Assembly (NCBI GenBank): GCA_024699855.1
Contig: JAMPIQ010000003.1
Location: 6,510,001-6,574,000 of the forward strand
DNA length: 64,000 bases
Reading direction: 5' to 3'
DNA from: Aphelenchoides besseyi
Taxonomy: Eukaryota; Nematoda; Chromadorea; Rhabditida; Aphelenchoididae
The notes under the pieces are model-generated. The model saw only the letters and a list, made by a program, of their open reading frames with translations. It was not told where the DNA came from and ran no database searches. How positions within the stretch are numbered: the stretch's first letter is position 1; each line of letters starts with the position of its first letter. Positions 22,439 to 32,700 of this stretch are shown here, piece after piece. The position numbers were made by a program, and so were the translations under genes.

Positions 22439-24065
22439 TTAGAAAATTGGAGCACGACGGAACATAAGAGTCACTATCGTATGTCCGTATTGTATGGGCA
22501 ACAGTTTTCCGGCCAACGTGCGCAACTCAATATCTATTGTGTTGACTTCTTTTACGGCAAGCGGATAGAAAGTTGGTTGTTCGAAATAGCACTCCGCCGA
22601 TTCGCCTTGATTTCCGGAAACATTGACTACCTGTAAAACGGAAACCATTTTGTCGCCCAAAATAGAAGGCTCGATTAGGCCGGGAGCATAAATGACAAAA
22701 TGTGAAATGCCTCCTGAAAAAATCTTGCATTCAATAGTAGTCGATGTTATCACCTGTTAGATCGCAATCATAATGAGCAAAACTGCCGTGAACCAACAAT
22801 CTATCCTTCTCGAACCCCAGCGTGTATGCCAACTGTTCAGACAACTGAACATATTCAACTTTTGAGTCTAAATACAGGCGAAAACGTCTTCGCATATTGT
22901 CGAAAACAAAGCCACTTCCGGGTGGTATCTTTTCCGTAAACGGGATGTCTTCAACGTTGTTAAGCTCGTTCAATATGGCGATTTGCTCATCGTACTCGCT
23001 CATATTCTCGGGAGCCGGTGGCTTTTCAGGCGTAGGTGTTGTGTCCATTTCTTCATCTTCCCTGTTCGTTTCTTCAACTGACAACATTTCTTGGTCGTTC
23101 GCTCCAATGTCGTTTTCTTTCGCTAACGCCGCTTCTTCTTCTCTTTTCTTTTCTTCATCTGACAACGTATCTTCTTCCGCAACAGCTGATTCTTCCATCG
23201 TTAACGCCTCTTCTTCATCTTTTCTGTTCGTTTCTTCAGCTAACAAAATTTCTTGGTGGCTCGCTGCAATGTCGTTTTCTTTCGCCAACGCCGCTTCTTC
23301 TTCAGCTGCTTGAGCGTCGAGAACGCCTGCACTTATTTGCTGTTCGTTCGTGTTGTACTTGGCATACAGTGCATTGAGAGCATTCAAACTATTCGTAGCG
23401 TCTTCACGGGCAATTTGGATAAGATCGTCTTGGGACGCCACGGCCGCCACCAGTGTTTTCAAATGTTCTTCATCGTCGGCAATCTCGTTGCTCAGTTGCT
23501 CTAATTGAAGACGTTTTTCCTCGAGCACTGCCAGGTCGCCGTCGTTCTTTTCGAGTGACTTTATATCGGTCTCCAACGCATCGCGATTGCGTGTCTTTTC
23601 AGCCAATTTTACATTCGCTTCGTCGACGGCTCTTTGTTTTTCACGTATAGCCTCCACTTCATGATCGTACGCTGACTTATTGATACTCCATTCTTGCTGA
23701 GCTTTTTCGATTTGCGTATTTTGTTCATCAGTCAATCGGACAGAACGTCGAATACGCGGCGTTTGTACGGCGGTCATAATGCTTGTCAAGTGTTGAGCCA
23801 TATGTTCGACTGTATGAAATGTTGCCGCATCGACCTTAAGAGTTACAATATTGCCCGTAGTATCCCTCATTTTTATCCATTGAGGTGTTTCGGAGTCTAT
23901 GGTCGTCCAACTTTTGGTGTAGAATATGCTACGCAGACCCACTTGCCAACTGCCATCGTAAAAGTGCAGAGTTTTTGGGAGTTGAACGCGAAAACTGTTC
24001 GAGCGGTTCGCGTAACCAAAAGTGTTCGACGGTAAAATAACTGTGAATCGCTGGTCGAACGACAT
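22439..24065 (-). CDS. Polinton minor capsid (penton) protein with large coiled-coil insert
   Basis: Two exons, 22754-24065 and 22439-22713, separated by a 40-nt intron, give 528 residues. The start at 24065 is chosen because it opens directly on the family N-terminus (FTVILPSNTFGYANRSN; YDGSWQVGLRSIFYTKSW) and avoids overlap with the integrase. The penton jelly-roll resumes after about residue 385 (MRRRFRLYLDSKVEYVQLSE; LAYTLGFE) and ends with APGLIEPSILGD and TIDIELRTLAGKLLP. Between them lies an insert of roughly 280 residues: a long heptad-like coiled coil (about residues 105-240), then acidic repeats with two copies of EEEAALAKENDI, then a Pro-rich linker. I know of no such insert in typical Polinton penton proteins. 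Confidence 0.85.
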
Positions 24066-24099
24066 GCCGTTGTGAAGGAAATAACAAAACTGGAAAACT

Positions 24100-25210
24100 T
24101 TACACCAAATCGCTTTCATTTATCCAACAGTTTTCCGACGGCGAATGATTCTTCCATTGAACGTACAGTTGACGCCGACCATTCAACGTACGCGTCCGCA
24201 GAACGCGTTCTATCCGATAGGTTGGTTCGGCCGCCGTTTTCGACAGCTCCGGGGCGTAGAAACGGCCGGAAAGAGGTGTGCCGTTAAGATCGCATAAACA
24301 AAATGTTGGCGGAGTTGTGGGCATCTTTTTCGTAATACGAAATATTTCATCGGTCCACGCAGCGTGATAACCTTTCGCAAACGCCGCTTTCCATTTCGAA
24401 ATACGAACATGATCACCGACTTTCAAGCGCACGCGTTTAGAAGATGCGTTGTAGGCGTATAGGCGGTTCCAAACTTGTCGCCAATTGCGCATATTCACGT
24501 CAATTGGGCGTAGACCAAGTGTTCGGTTGTGCGAATGATTAATGGCTCTAGTCAACGGGTCGAGAGCATCTATCCACTTATAAGTGCTCTTTTCACTCAT
24601 GTATTTGTACAGACGTCTAAAACAGAGCTCAAGTTTTTCATCTGTTGCCTTACTGTTTCAGGGTTCGTATCATTCGTTCGGCTAGCGCCGCTTTTGTTTC
24701 GGTGTTGTGGGCGAGTTTGTGGGTTATTTCCAACGAATTCAAAAACCTTTTGACTTTTTGGTTGTCGAACTCTTTACCCAAATCCGTGAATATTGACCAG
24801 AACAAATAGTCGACCTCGCGAAACATGCTCTTCAGTGCGTCGATAATCTCTTCGGGTTTTTTGGTTCGCAACGGCTGGGTGAAAACTCGTCGACTCAAAC
24901 TCTCCACCAAAACCAAAACGTAACGAAACCCGTTGTTCCATTTGTGAAGCTCCGGCATGAACATCAAGTCCATGGAAGCGTCCGTGAAAAACCCCGCCGG
25001 TCGCACTTTCAAACGTTTGAATCTTAGTCGACGTTGTTTGTGAAGAGAAGCGGTTCGATCGTCTTCGAGCACTTTTCTTATCGCATCGCTTCCAATGTTC
25101 TTCGACTTTAGCGCACGCCTCAAGTTACCAACGGACGAATAGGCGGCCGACGAGTCCAAGGAACGATAGGCGTCGAGAATAAGTTTACGTTGCCTATTCG
25201 TAACCGCCAT
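24100..25210 (-). CDS. Polinton retroviral-like integrase with C-terminal chromodomain
   Basis: Two exons, 24654-25210 and 24100-24616, with a 37-nt intron (24617-24653), give 357 residues. An N-terminal helical region is followed by the DDE core: first Asp in ASMDLMFMP, second in IFTDLGKEFDN, Glu in ALAERMIRTLKQ just before the intron. The core ends YKWIDALDPLTRAINHS and NRTLGLRPIDVN. An SH3-like segment (VGDHVRISKWK) and a chromodomain (RIERVLRTRTLNGRRQLYVQ; NCWINESDLV) close the protein. It inserts the element and makes 6-bp duplications; the chromodomain may bind methylated histones. Confidence 0.93.
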
Positions 25211-25334
25211 GAAGAGGAAATATTCGACCTGACACCGCCGATTATTGGCTATGAGAATATCGACAAACTCTACTTTCTTTTGTGCTTGTTTATTATCTTA
25301 TTGCACATACAAAAAAAGATGAAATGCACACGAT

Positions 25335-26117
25335 TTACAAAACAGACAAACGAATCATTTCGCGGAAATCAGCGCAAACAGGATAATGAACACTAACAAC
25401 AGCTGTGGAATTTTGGCGACCATTCAACGATTTACCGCCGTCGTTGTCAGCGTACAATTCTTTCAGCGGATCACGATACCAATTGGAAGCCAACTGAGCA
25501 TCGTCGTCCGTAACAGCGTAATGATACGAGACATAGCCCCACAGAGTGTGCTTGGTTTGAATAACATTTTTGTGCGAACTTGCCGACAACAACGACGTAT
25601 TCATTGATTCATTTTTGTTCAAAAAGGAAACAGACTCATACGTAAAAATACAATCATCGAAAAATCCCGCCCAAAGACGAAGCTCGCTTATGGAACAAAT
25701 CTGCCCGCAAAGAACAATGTGATCCAACAGGTTGAGAGATTCCAAAGCCCAGAGACAATTGTAGGCAAACTCGGGAACATCCAACGCGTTAATGCGCAAC
25801 ATACGAAGACGCGTTAGTTCAGCGAGAACACGAAACTCGGACAAAAACATCTTCAACGCGTGTTTGTGATGGCCAAAAAATACAAAAATGGTCTTCGTAT
25901 CCCAAGCTCCATCGTCCATGTGCTCACACTCGTCCACTCCCACTTCTTCAAATGGTTGTATGCGAACCTCCGACTGCTCAACGAACTGATGAAAACGATA
26001 GGCAGATCGAAGGTTGCCACCGAACATGTCAAAGCCGTAGACACGAAGCGAGTAGACAACCAAATCATTCGACGGCATGTTCGCATGGTCAATGGGACGA
26101 TTCACACCGTTCGCCAT
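25335..26117 (-). CDS. Polinton cargo protein of unknown function
   Basis: 260 residues from ATG at 26117. I do not recognise it. The middle has a leucine-rich, alpha/beta-looking stretch (FRVLAELTRLRMLRINAL, WALESLNLLDHIVLCGQI, SISELRLWAGFF) that recalls the substrate-side repeats of nematode F-box-associated proteins. No F-box, signal peptide or membrane helix is visible. It lies between the integrase and the gene at 26230, on the same strand as the core. It is not one of the standard Polinton core proteins, so it may be a lineage-specific or host-acquired accessory gene. Confidence 0.6.
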   Translation of the reverse strand: MANGVNRPIDHANMPSNDLVVYSLRVYGFDMFGGNLRSAYRFHQFVEQSEVRIQPFEEVGVDECEHMDDGAWDTKTIFVFFGHHKHALKMFLSEFRVLAELTRLRMLRINALDVPEFAYNCLWALESLNLLDHIVLCGQICSISELRLWAGFFDDCIFTYESVSFLNKNESMNTSLLSASSHKNVIQTKHTLWGYVSYHYAVTDDDAQLASNWYRDPLKELYADNDGGKSLNGRQNSTAVVSVHYPVCADFREMIRLSVL

Positions 26118-26229
26118 GTTGCGTATGTCGATGAGCGTTTGAAGTGACAGTACGTTTTGATGACAAGTCGCGGAAAACTAAAAAAGTCATCATCATCACA
26201 ACGAAAACTTACCATTTTTTTGTAAAAGT

Positions 26230-27066
26230 TCAAGTCCAAACAATTGGTCGGAAGCTTTTGCGATTCGAATCTTGCAACACCCTTCTCTCGGAATCGTTGA
26301 TCAACAATTTGGGTGGTCTTCGAGTGCTGTTTTTTGCTACGGTTTTAAAGCGCATCAAGCCGCTTCCTTTCATTGCCGCAGATTTTGATTTACTGATCGT
26401 CTTTTTTGACGGAGACTTCACCGGCAAGCCGGGTGTCAAATCACGAAACTCATCGATATTCTCCAAATGTTTCAGCCACGTGCGAGTGCCAGTTGGCGTT
26501 TTGGCGCCGCTTGTGTTGTTGTTCAAAAGATGTGCCAACGATTTTCGCGCATCACTGCCGACAATAGGGTTGAGTGTTCGCGAGTTCAAAACACGATTAC
26601 GCTCATCCACACCGTAAGCCGACGGGTTCTCGCTTATCTTCCGCCAAAGTTGGTCGAATTTTGATTCGCCCAAAGGTACGGTAGTGGCCGGTTCCGTAGA
26701 GGTTTTTGGCGACTTCTTGCGTTTTTTCGGTGGCGGAGCTTCGACGGCTGTTTCACGAGGAACATTGTCGTGATCTCGCAACTCTGGCTCGGCGGATTTT
26801 ATTGTTGTCGCCTGTTGGCCGGAGTCGTCGCTCACAGTGACCGCAATCGGTTTGTTTTCCACGGCTTTCCATTGTTTCAAATAGCTAACAAGCGCCTGAT
26901 TCAAAAGTAAACTTCGTTGACTGGTTGAGAGTTTCTTGTCGTTGTTGATTTTATCGAGCATTGTCATAGCGTTCAATAAAAAGTTATCCGTCGTTTTTCC
27001 GTCCAACATTTCGACTTTCGAGTCGCGAATACGTTCGGGTGGAACGAGAACAAAGGTACGAGCCAT
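26230..27066 (-). CDS. Polinton-associated protein, Lys/Pro-rich, possibly PY-like
   Basis: 278 residues from ATG at 27066 (MARTFVLVPPERI). The N-terminal part (to about residue 80) is helical (NFLLNAMTMLDKINNDK; QALVSYLKQWK) and resembles a conserved Polinton hypothetical found near capsid genes. The middle is Pro/Lys-rich with a likely nuclear localisation signal (PPPKKRKKSP). The C-terminus is basic with a GSGLMRFKTV motif that might be a protease site. Its stop is 21 nt short of the next gene's frame end. The assignment as PY-like is tentative. Confidence 0.6.
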   Translation of the reverse strand: MARTFVLVPPERIRDSKVEMLDGKTTDNFLLNAMTMLDKINNDKKLSTSQRSLLLNQALVSYLKQWKAVENKPIAVTVSDDSGQQATTIKSAEPELRDHDNVPRETAVEAPPPKKRKKSPKTSTEPATTVPLGESKFDQLWRKISENPSAYGVDERNRVLNSRTLNPIVGSDARKSLAHLLNNNTSGAKTPTGTRTWLKHLENIDEFRDLTPGLPVKSPSKKTISKSKSAAMKGSGLMRFKTVAKNSTRRPPKLLINDSERRVLQDSNRKSFRPIVWT

Positions 27067-27087
27067 GGGAGCGCAAAACACAAGCAA

Positions 27088-27450
27088 CTAATCGGTACGC
27101 AGTGACGTCAACAAATGAATCAAAATCGGAGTTATCAAAGGCAAAACGCCCGCAAGTCCGGCACCCGTTTGCACCAACTTTCGAGCCGATCGTTCACATC
27201 GAACACGTGCCAGTTTTCGTACGAATGGTGCGTGAGGCTTCAATCGATTGAGTTCGTTTCGTTTCAACGGAAAATGCGCGTGCAAAACGTTGTAGGCAAT
27301 CTCAACCAGCGCCAAAAGCTCGTCGGCAGTTGCGTCGGCTATCAGTTCACGACGCTTCACATCCGTACGTGTTCGTTTCACGCGTTGAAGAAACGACGAA
27401 AAAGGCAACAGTCGTTTATTAGCCGAAAACGCAACCACCCGTTGAGACAT
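27088..27450 (-). CDS. Small basic Polinton protein with C-terminal hydrophobic segment
   Basis: 120 residues from ATG at 27450. The pattern ATADELLALVEIAYNVLH, then KPHAPFVRKLARVRCERS and a hydrophobic end (GAGLAGVLPLITPILIHLL) matches a small conserved protein seen in many Polintons and related adintovirus-like genomes, where its job is unknown. The last helix could be membrane-active. It lies directly before the 26230-27066 gene in the same transcriptional direction. Confidence 0.6.
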   Translation of the reverse strand: MSQRVVAFSANKRLLPFSSFLQRVKRTRTDVKRRELIADATADELLALVEIAYNVLHAHFPLKRNELNRLKPHAPFVRKLARVRCERSARKLVQTGAGLAGVLPLITPILIHLLTSLRTD

Positions 27451-27604
27451 TGCAAATGACAATTGAGTCAAAGTACACACAATCGGTAATATATTTTTTT
27501 CAACTCTCTGACTTTTCTGTTTCTATTCGGTCATTTGCCCACGCATTTTTTAACAAAACGGTTTATCGAGGGCCCATAATACAACAACAACAATATTCGA
27601 TGGG

Positions 27605-28006
27605 TCAGGGCTTTGGAGTATGATTCTCTTTGCCGTTGACACAGTGCCGACAACTGGCTACCATCTTATCCCGGGTCATGGAACCCATGGAGAAGAACAA
27701 AACGTCTTCGGTGTTATCGATCGGACGGCGAAGATTATACCAACGGTAGTGTTCATCGGGTTTCAACGACTCCAACACATCGATTGAGCCTTCGAAACCC
27801 AAAACGGTCATCTCTTTCGTTTGACCGCTCTCTTCCGTTTCAATGACAACACGAATGACTTCGCCGCTTGCGCACTTGTAACGGTGACCAACAGCCATAA
27901 CGTGTGCGTCAAAAGTTCTAAAACAGTTCCAAAAAAAGAACAATATCACTTACTCCATCTTCACGGTTTTTGCTTCTTCCTTGTTGATTTTGTTGAACGG
28001 TGCCAT
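27605..28006 (-). CDS. Small beta-rich Polinton protein, possible OB-fold
   Basis: Two exons, 27954-28006 and 27605-27917, with a 36-nt intron, give 121 residues starting MAPFNKINKEEA. The body alternates short strands (VMAVGHRYKCASGEVIRVVI; EMTVLGFEGSIDVLESL; HYRWYNLRRPIDN) and ends with CRHCVNGKEN. The strand pattern would fit a single-stranded DNA-binding OB-fold that could assist the polymerase. This is a guess from pattern only; no family is recognised. Confidence 0.55.
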
Positions 28007-28269
28007 GGGGCTTTTTGCGAATGTCTAAAAATATGCGAGTTAGTGGCAAACGAAAAGACAACGACCGAGTGAAAGAAAACGGCAAACAAGTTTGAATGAA
28101 AGTTCAAGAGTTGTCGGTCAATTTGGGTGATGGACCACCCACTTAGTGTAATGGTCGTTAATCACGGCAAACCCGTAAGATTGCGTTTCGGACTTGACAC
28201 AAAGACAAACAGCCGTCTCAATTGTTGCGGCTCTTTTATGTACCGAAAACCACTTTTCCTCACCTCTCA

Positions 28270-28935
28270 CTACTGTCGGCCACCGTTGGCTGGTAGAAAA
28301 GCGCGAACCGGCTGTTCGTCGGGAAAAATATTGGAGCGTAGGCGAAGAAGCGGATTGCTTTGCGGATGCATGTCGATAAGCAAATAGCCAAAGGAACGCG
28401 ATTTCACGGCACTCTTGAACGCGTCCATAAAATACTTTAGATTGCCGGTAAACAGTTGAGTTCCGATTGTTCGTAGAGAGAGTTGAGCGTTTGGCGATGA
28501 CATTAAACAAATGTAATGTGAGTTTATGCGCGGTACTCGCACACTTTTATCGAACAGATTTTGCACAACCATCACAAGTCCAATGTTTTCGTGATGCGAA
28601 ATCTTTATGAACAAATCCTCCAAAAACTTGGAGTCAATGCTTCCCATAAGATCGTCGAGAACGAGTACAAGTGGTTTCGCAAGCCGTTCAAGTGTTTCAA
28701 CGGACGGTACGCCTTCGTGGACGTTGAATTCGTCGCCCATTGCATCGATCTGCTCCACTTCGGGCGTATAATGACCGTAGCAATACAAATAAGTCAACGG
28801 CGTCGGAGTGACCATTTGTTTCGAGTTTCTCAAGAAGCGCATAAGCCATTGCGTTTTACCCGACGACGAACTTCCAGATATAATCGCATTGAAGGGCAAA
28901 CGAAAACACAAATCCTCTTCATTCACACACAACAT
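28270..28935 (-). CDS. Polinton packaging ATPase (FtsK/HerA type)
   Basis: The product has Walker A GSSSSGKT about 25 residues after the start, Walker B LVLVLDDLM near residue 90, and a sensor-like MVVQNLF segment, all typical of A32/FtsK-HerA genome-packaging ATPases in Polintons and related viruses. Start at 28935 (MLCVNEEDL) gives 221 residues; the frame is open to about 29031 and a ttgtctcttag acceptor precedes the start, so a short upstream exon is possible. The 3' end is close to a converging antisense frame that is not credible as a gene. Confidence 0.88.
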   Translation of the reverse strand: MLCVNEEDLCFRLPFNAIISGSSSSGKTQWLMRFLRNSKQMVTPTPLTYLYCYGHYTPEVEQIDAMGDEFNVHEGVPSVETLERLAKPLVLVLDDLMGSIDSKFLEDLFIKISHHENIGLVMVVQNLFDKSVRVPRINSHYICLMSSPNAQLSLRTIGTQLFTGNLKYFMDAFKSAVKSRSFGYLLIDMHPQSNPLLRLRSNIFPDEQPVRAFLPANGGRQ

Positions 28936-29269
28936 ATCCCTAAGAGACAACAAACAAACGAATGATTGTTTTTTCCGCAAACAGTCGAATGTTTGCGAAG
29001 CGGTATGTGTTATCACTCGATCGTCTTTCACTTGTTTCGGCTTTTGGCGTTTTCGATAGTTTCAACGTTGAAAACTCATCGGCGATGCAATTTCGTGTAG
29101 CCGTTTTCCGGTGAGGCTACTGTTTACGGCGACAACACGCTCATTGGTTGCTGTCCGATTCTACTCATATTCGACTCTCTGTTGCGGTCGGACAAACTGC
29201 AAAAAGGAGGCGGAGTGTTTGGCGATATGTTTTGATTTGATTCCGTAATTTTTCCCCCATTCAACACCA

Positions 29270-29692
29270 ATGGCTGCTCCGCGAATGGACTGTTCGAACG
29301 CGCGTTTGTTTCTCACCGGATCGACTTACGGAAGTTTGGTTCAGTTTTCCAACAACAACCGCAACAACTTTCGCAACTTTCTCACAAGTTCGATGGAAAG
29401 TGCGCGAATTCTCTACGCGGATCGACAATTGAAACGAGTGTCTTTGACCGCTTGCACCGCTTCCATCGCTACGACACTGATGTCCGTTGGTCGTGCGCGA
29501 GGACAATTGAAGAACGAGGTGGCGACGTCCAAACGCCAAACGTTTTTCGCCGACCGCACAAACGAATTGGACCAAAACGAACAGATGGCTGACAAACTGT
29601 TGAGTGTTCTTCCACCCGATTTCGACTTTTCCAACGGTTCGCTTCTTTTACTCATCAAGTTTTTTCCTCGTTGGAAACACATCAAAGCATAA
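29270..29692 (+). CDS. Unknown Polinton protein on the opposite strand
   Basis: 140 residues, ATG at 29270. It is the only clear plus-strand gene in the interior of the element. The sequence is hydrophilic, Asn/Arg/Ser-rich at first (FSNNNRNNFRNFLTSSMESA), then helical (DRQLKRVSLTACTASIATTL; RGQLKNEVATSKRQTFF) and ends with KFFPRWKHIKA. No known domain. It converges on polB; the two stops are only about 55 nt apart and aataaa/tttatt-type signals for both strands lie between them. It starts about 330 nt from the ATPase start, so the two may share a divergent promoter. Confidence 0.6.
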   Translation: MAAPRMDCSNARLFLTGSTYGSLVQFSNNNRNNFRNFLTSSMESARILYADRQLKRVSLTACTASIATTLMSVGRARGQLKNEVATSKRQTFFADRTNELDQNEQMADKLLSVLPPDFDFSNGSLLLLIKFFPRWKHIKA

Positions 29693-29749
29693 CAAATGAA
29701 AGTGTATTATGGCTTTTCAATATTGTTCAACAATAAACAACAACAATAT

Positions 29750-32700
29750 TCAGTTTCTATCAAATTGGTATCCAAATGGATACACTTTAAGATCGTCGTC
29801 GATGACTCCTTTCGAATAGAAGCGTCGGTAGGAACGGGGCACTTGTTTTGTGACCACCGTTCCGCGCTTATCGGGCATAATCTTGCGATACGTGCACTGA
29901 ACGCCTGTGTTGTCATCGTAGTTCAGTGCGATTCTTTTAAACTCTTCGTACGTGAGCATTGATGCCACTTCCTTGTCGAATGTTATTCCACGAATCTTGA
30001 TAGGAGTCGTTACGATGGAACTATCGATTAACGACCGGCACATCATCGCGTACTGTTTATTGCCAGCGATCACGACCTGAAACAAAAAAAATGAACGTAT
30101 TGTTGGCAATGTCCGATACCTCCAAAATCTCTTTATCGGGCATTTCCTTTTCCATCATTCCAAGACGATCGCCAACCTCGAATGGCAACGTCACATTACG
30201 TGGTTTCGTGAGAATGACAGAATCTGAAAAACAACAAATGAACAAAACATCCAAACTCACCGGTGTCGGTGTAGATCAACGAGAAGCCGGGTGTTTCGTC
30301 GATAGCCTTCATGATTCGGTAGAGCTGAATACGTGCACACGATGTTGTAAGTGCCGCGTAAACCAAATTCGAGGCGGGTCCCGCTTTCACGTACTCGGCT
30401 CTTTTCGTGAAGACTATGAGCACACATTTCTCGGTGAGAAACTCGCATCGATCCACTTCCACTGTTGGGTCTTGGAAGATGTTGATGACTTTGGCAACAT
30501 CGGTAGTCACATCCGTTTGCGACATACGGTTTCGAATACCGAAACGGCCCTGAAAAAAACGAGTTGTCAGTGTGTGAACCGATCACTTACCCAATGCGAG
30601 TTGAGACAAAGCTTCGAAACGGTGCGTCGTCCGGGATTGTTCTTCATATCGGCGGTGTTGATTTCGATTTGCAAATGCTCGAAAATCTCGCGCTCAAAGC
30701 TGGATCGCTGCGCGGGATTATCGTACTTGCACTTTTTGCTCTCCATCTTGGCTTTCAAAAATTGGCGAACGTAGGGCTTGAAAAGCTCCGTTGACCATTC
30801 GTTGTAATGCCATGCGCGAAAGAAACGAATGACCTGATAGGAGTTGGCGAGCGCCTCGGCCAATTCGAAAGTCGTGCCTTCGAATACGAAGGATCGTTGA
30901 TGTACGGTGTGTCGACAGTTACGCGCTTTTTCCTTGTTCGGATTCTTCGTCTGCTCGTATGCACATGAACGGCAGAGTGCAAAAACGAGAAAGTCGCCAA
31001 TTCGCATCGGAAGAACCGGAAGCCTAAGCCTTTGCGGTGGTAGAACAACACACTTGATGAGTCCCTTGTACGGAATGTCGTCGGGTTTTGTCCATGGTCG
31101 CGACCGCAAATCCTCTTCTTTCACAACAACCATGGGATGATGAAGCGGAAACTCGGCAGTGAACTGCTGATAGGGATACCTACGGAAAATGATCATGTGC
31201 TTCAACTTTTAACTTACATTGATTGAATATCGTAAAACACAATCTCCGTATTTTCATCGGCTTTGGCGTACATTTGAACCGGTCCACAGCGTCCACCTGC
31301 AACAAATAAGAAAACACCGAAAAACAATAGACTAACCGAAAAAGGCGTTACGCGGTGCTATCGGACCTTCGTCGAAACACTCGGAAAAGAAGGATCGCAT
31401 TTGAGTGTCTTTTTTCAATTGACGTTCAATCTCGCATGTCCAAACAACACGAACCTCGTAGACTTGGCTCAACGTTTCCAAACGTTGCTTTTCTCTTTTT
31501 TGATTGGCCATAACTGTTCGACCGTTGGGCAGCACATCCGTTTCCTCGTAGCATGCAGAGTGTCCGTGAAATCTAAAACAAAAGTTTTATCATAAGACGC
31601 TCAAACTTACAAACATCCGTTGATTTCCAAAACCAACGGTTTTTCGTTGGTGCCACGATCAACAACAGCGTCCAAACTGTACTGCTTGTACTTTATTTCA
31701 CCACCTGCGGAGTCACGATGTCGAACTGTGAACTGGGGATTGCAATGCGCGTACCATTTGATGTACTTCAAAGCGATGGACGATTGTCGAGTTTGCTGTT
31801 CATAGCCTGTTTCCGGAACAACTGCTATGGTCTTTTCTTTCAGGATGTTGGTGCGAAAATGAAGCATACACGCCGAAGCAATGGTGGTGGCGTTTTGAAT
31901 CATGTCGATCGATGTTTCGTGTAGAAAGATTTTACGAAACTCAACCACTGCATGCATGAGAATGTTGACGTCGTTGCGGCCATATTCCTCCAACTGTACC
32001 TTCAAATCAAACGGTGTGTTGAACTCTTCTTCATAGTATTTTAGGAATTTGGCGTATTTTTCTGTTGTCATGCAATCTGTTGAGTAGTATTCCATTGGCG
32101 GCAAATGAGGCAACGGGTTGTTGTAGTTGCATCGTTTATTCCACAAATATGGAAACCATTGTTTCTCTTCGACGCCCAAGTTGAAGGTCTGTGGTAGCGC
32201 GGAAAGCGCGAGTGGAAACAAAAGATACGAGTCCTTGAAGATCAGCATTCCACCGTTTCGATGTTTCACGACAACTTGAAAGACCTTGTTACCGTTTGCC
32301 ACAAACTTCTTCATGTCGATGTTTTGACGAACCAGTTCGCCGATAATCAGAATAAGATCGAAACGAGCGGCGAAATGCGCGATCGCGTAGAGACGGACGT
32401 TCTTCTCGTTGGACAACTTGAGCAACCATGAAACAAATTTCCTCAAAGGCTCATCACATCCTGTGGCTTCGTTCCAGCTGTTCATTCGTTTGTAGGTAGC
32501 GCAACACGTGCGAAATCCATCCGTTTTCCATTCGCCATTGTCCAAACATTTGGTGCATGAAGAATAAGCGGCCACGTAGTTGACTTCGTGTTTCAATGCA
32601 CAATTAGACAGCAGATCTTCTTGACGTGTCTCAAAGTCGTAGCAAACGATGCGCGATGGAACGGTGCTTTTCATCGGTTTAACAGTCGTGATGTAACATT

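Noticed and set aside
22897..23377. Plus-strand frames rich in Ser/Leu opposite the minor capsid insert
   Set aside because: They are the antisense reading of Glu/Ala-rich repeats; composition alone explains the open frames.
28118..28510. Minus-strand frame overlapping the end of the packaging ATPase
   Set aside because: It overlaps the well-supported ATPase in another frame and has no motif of its own.
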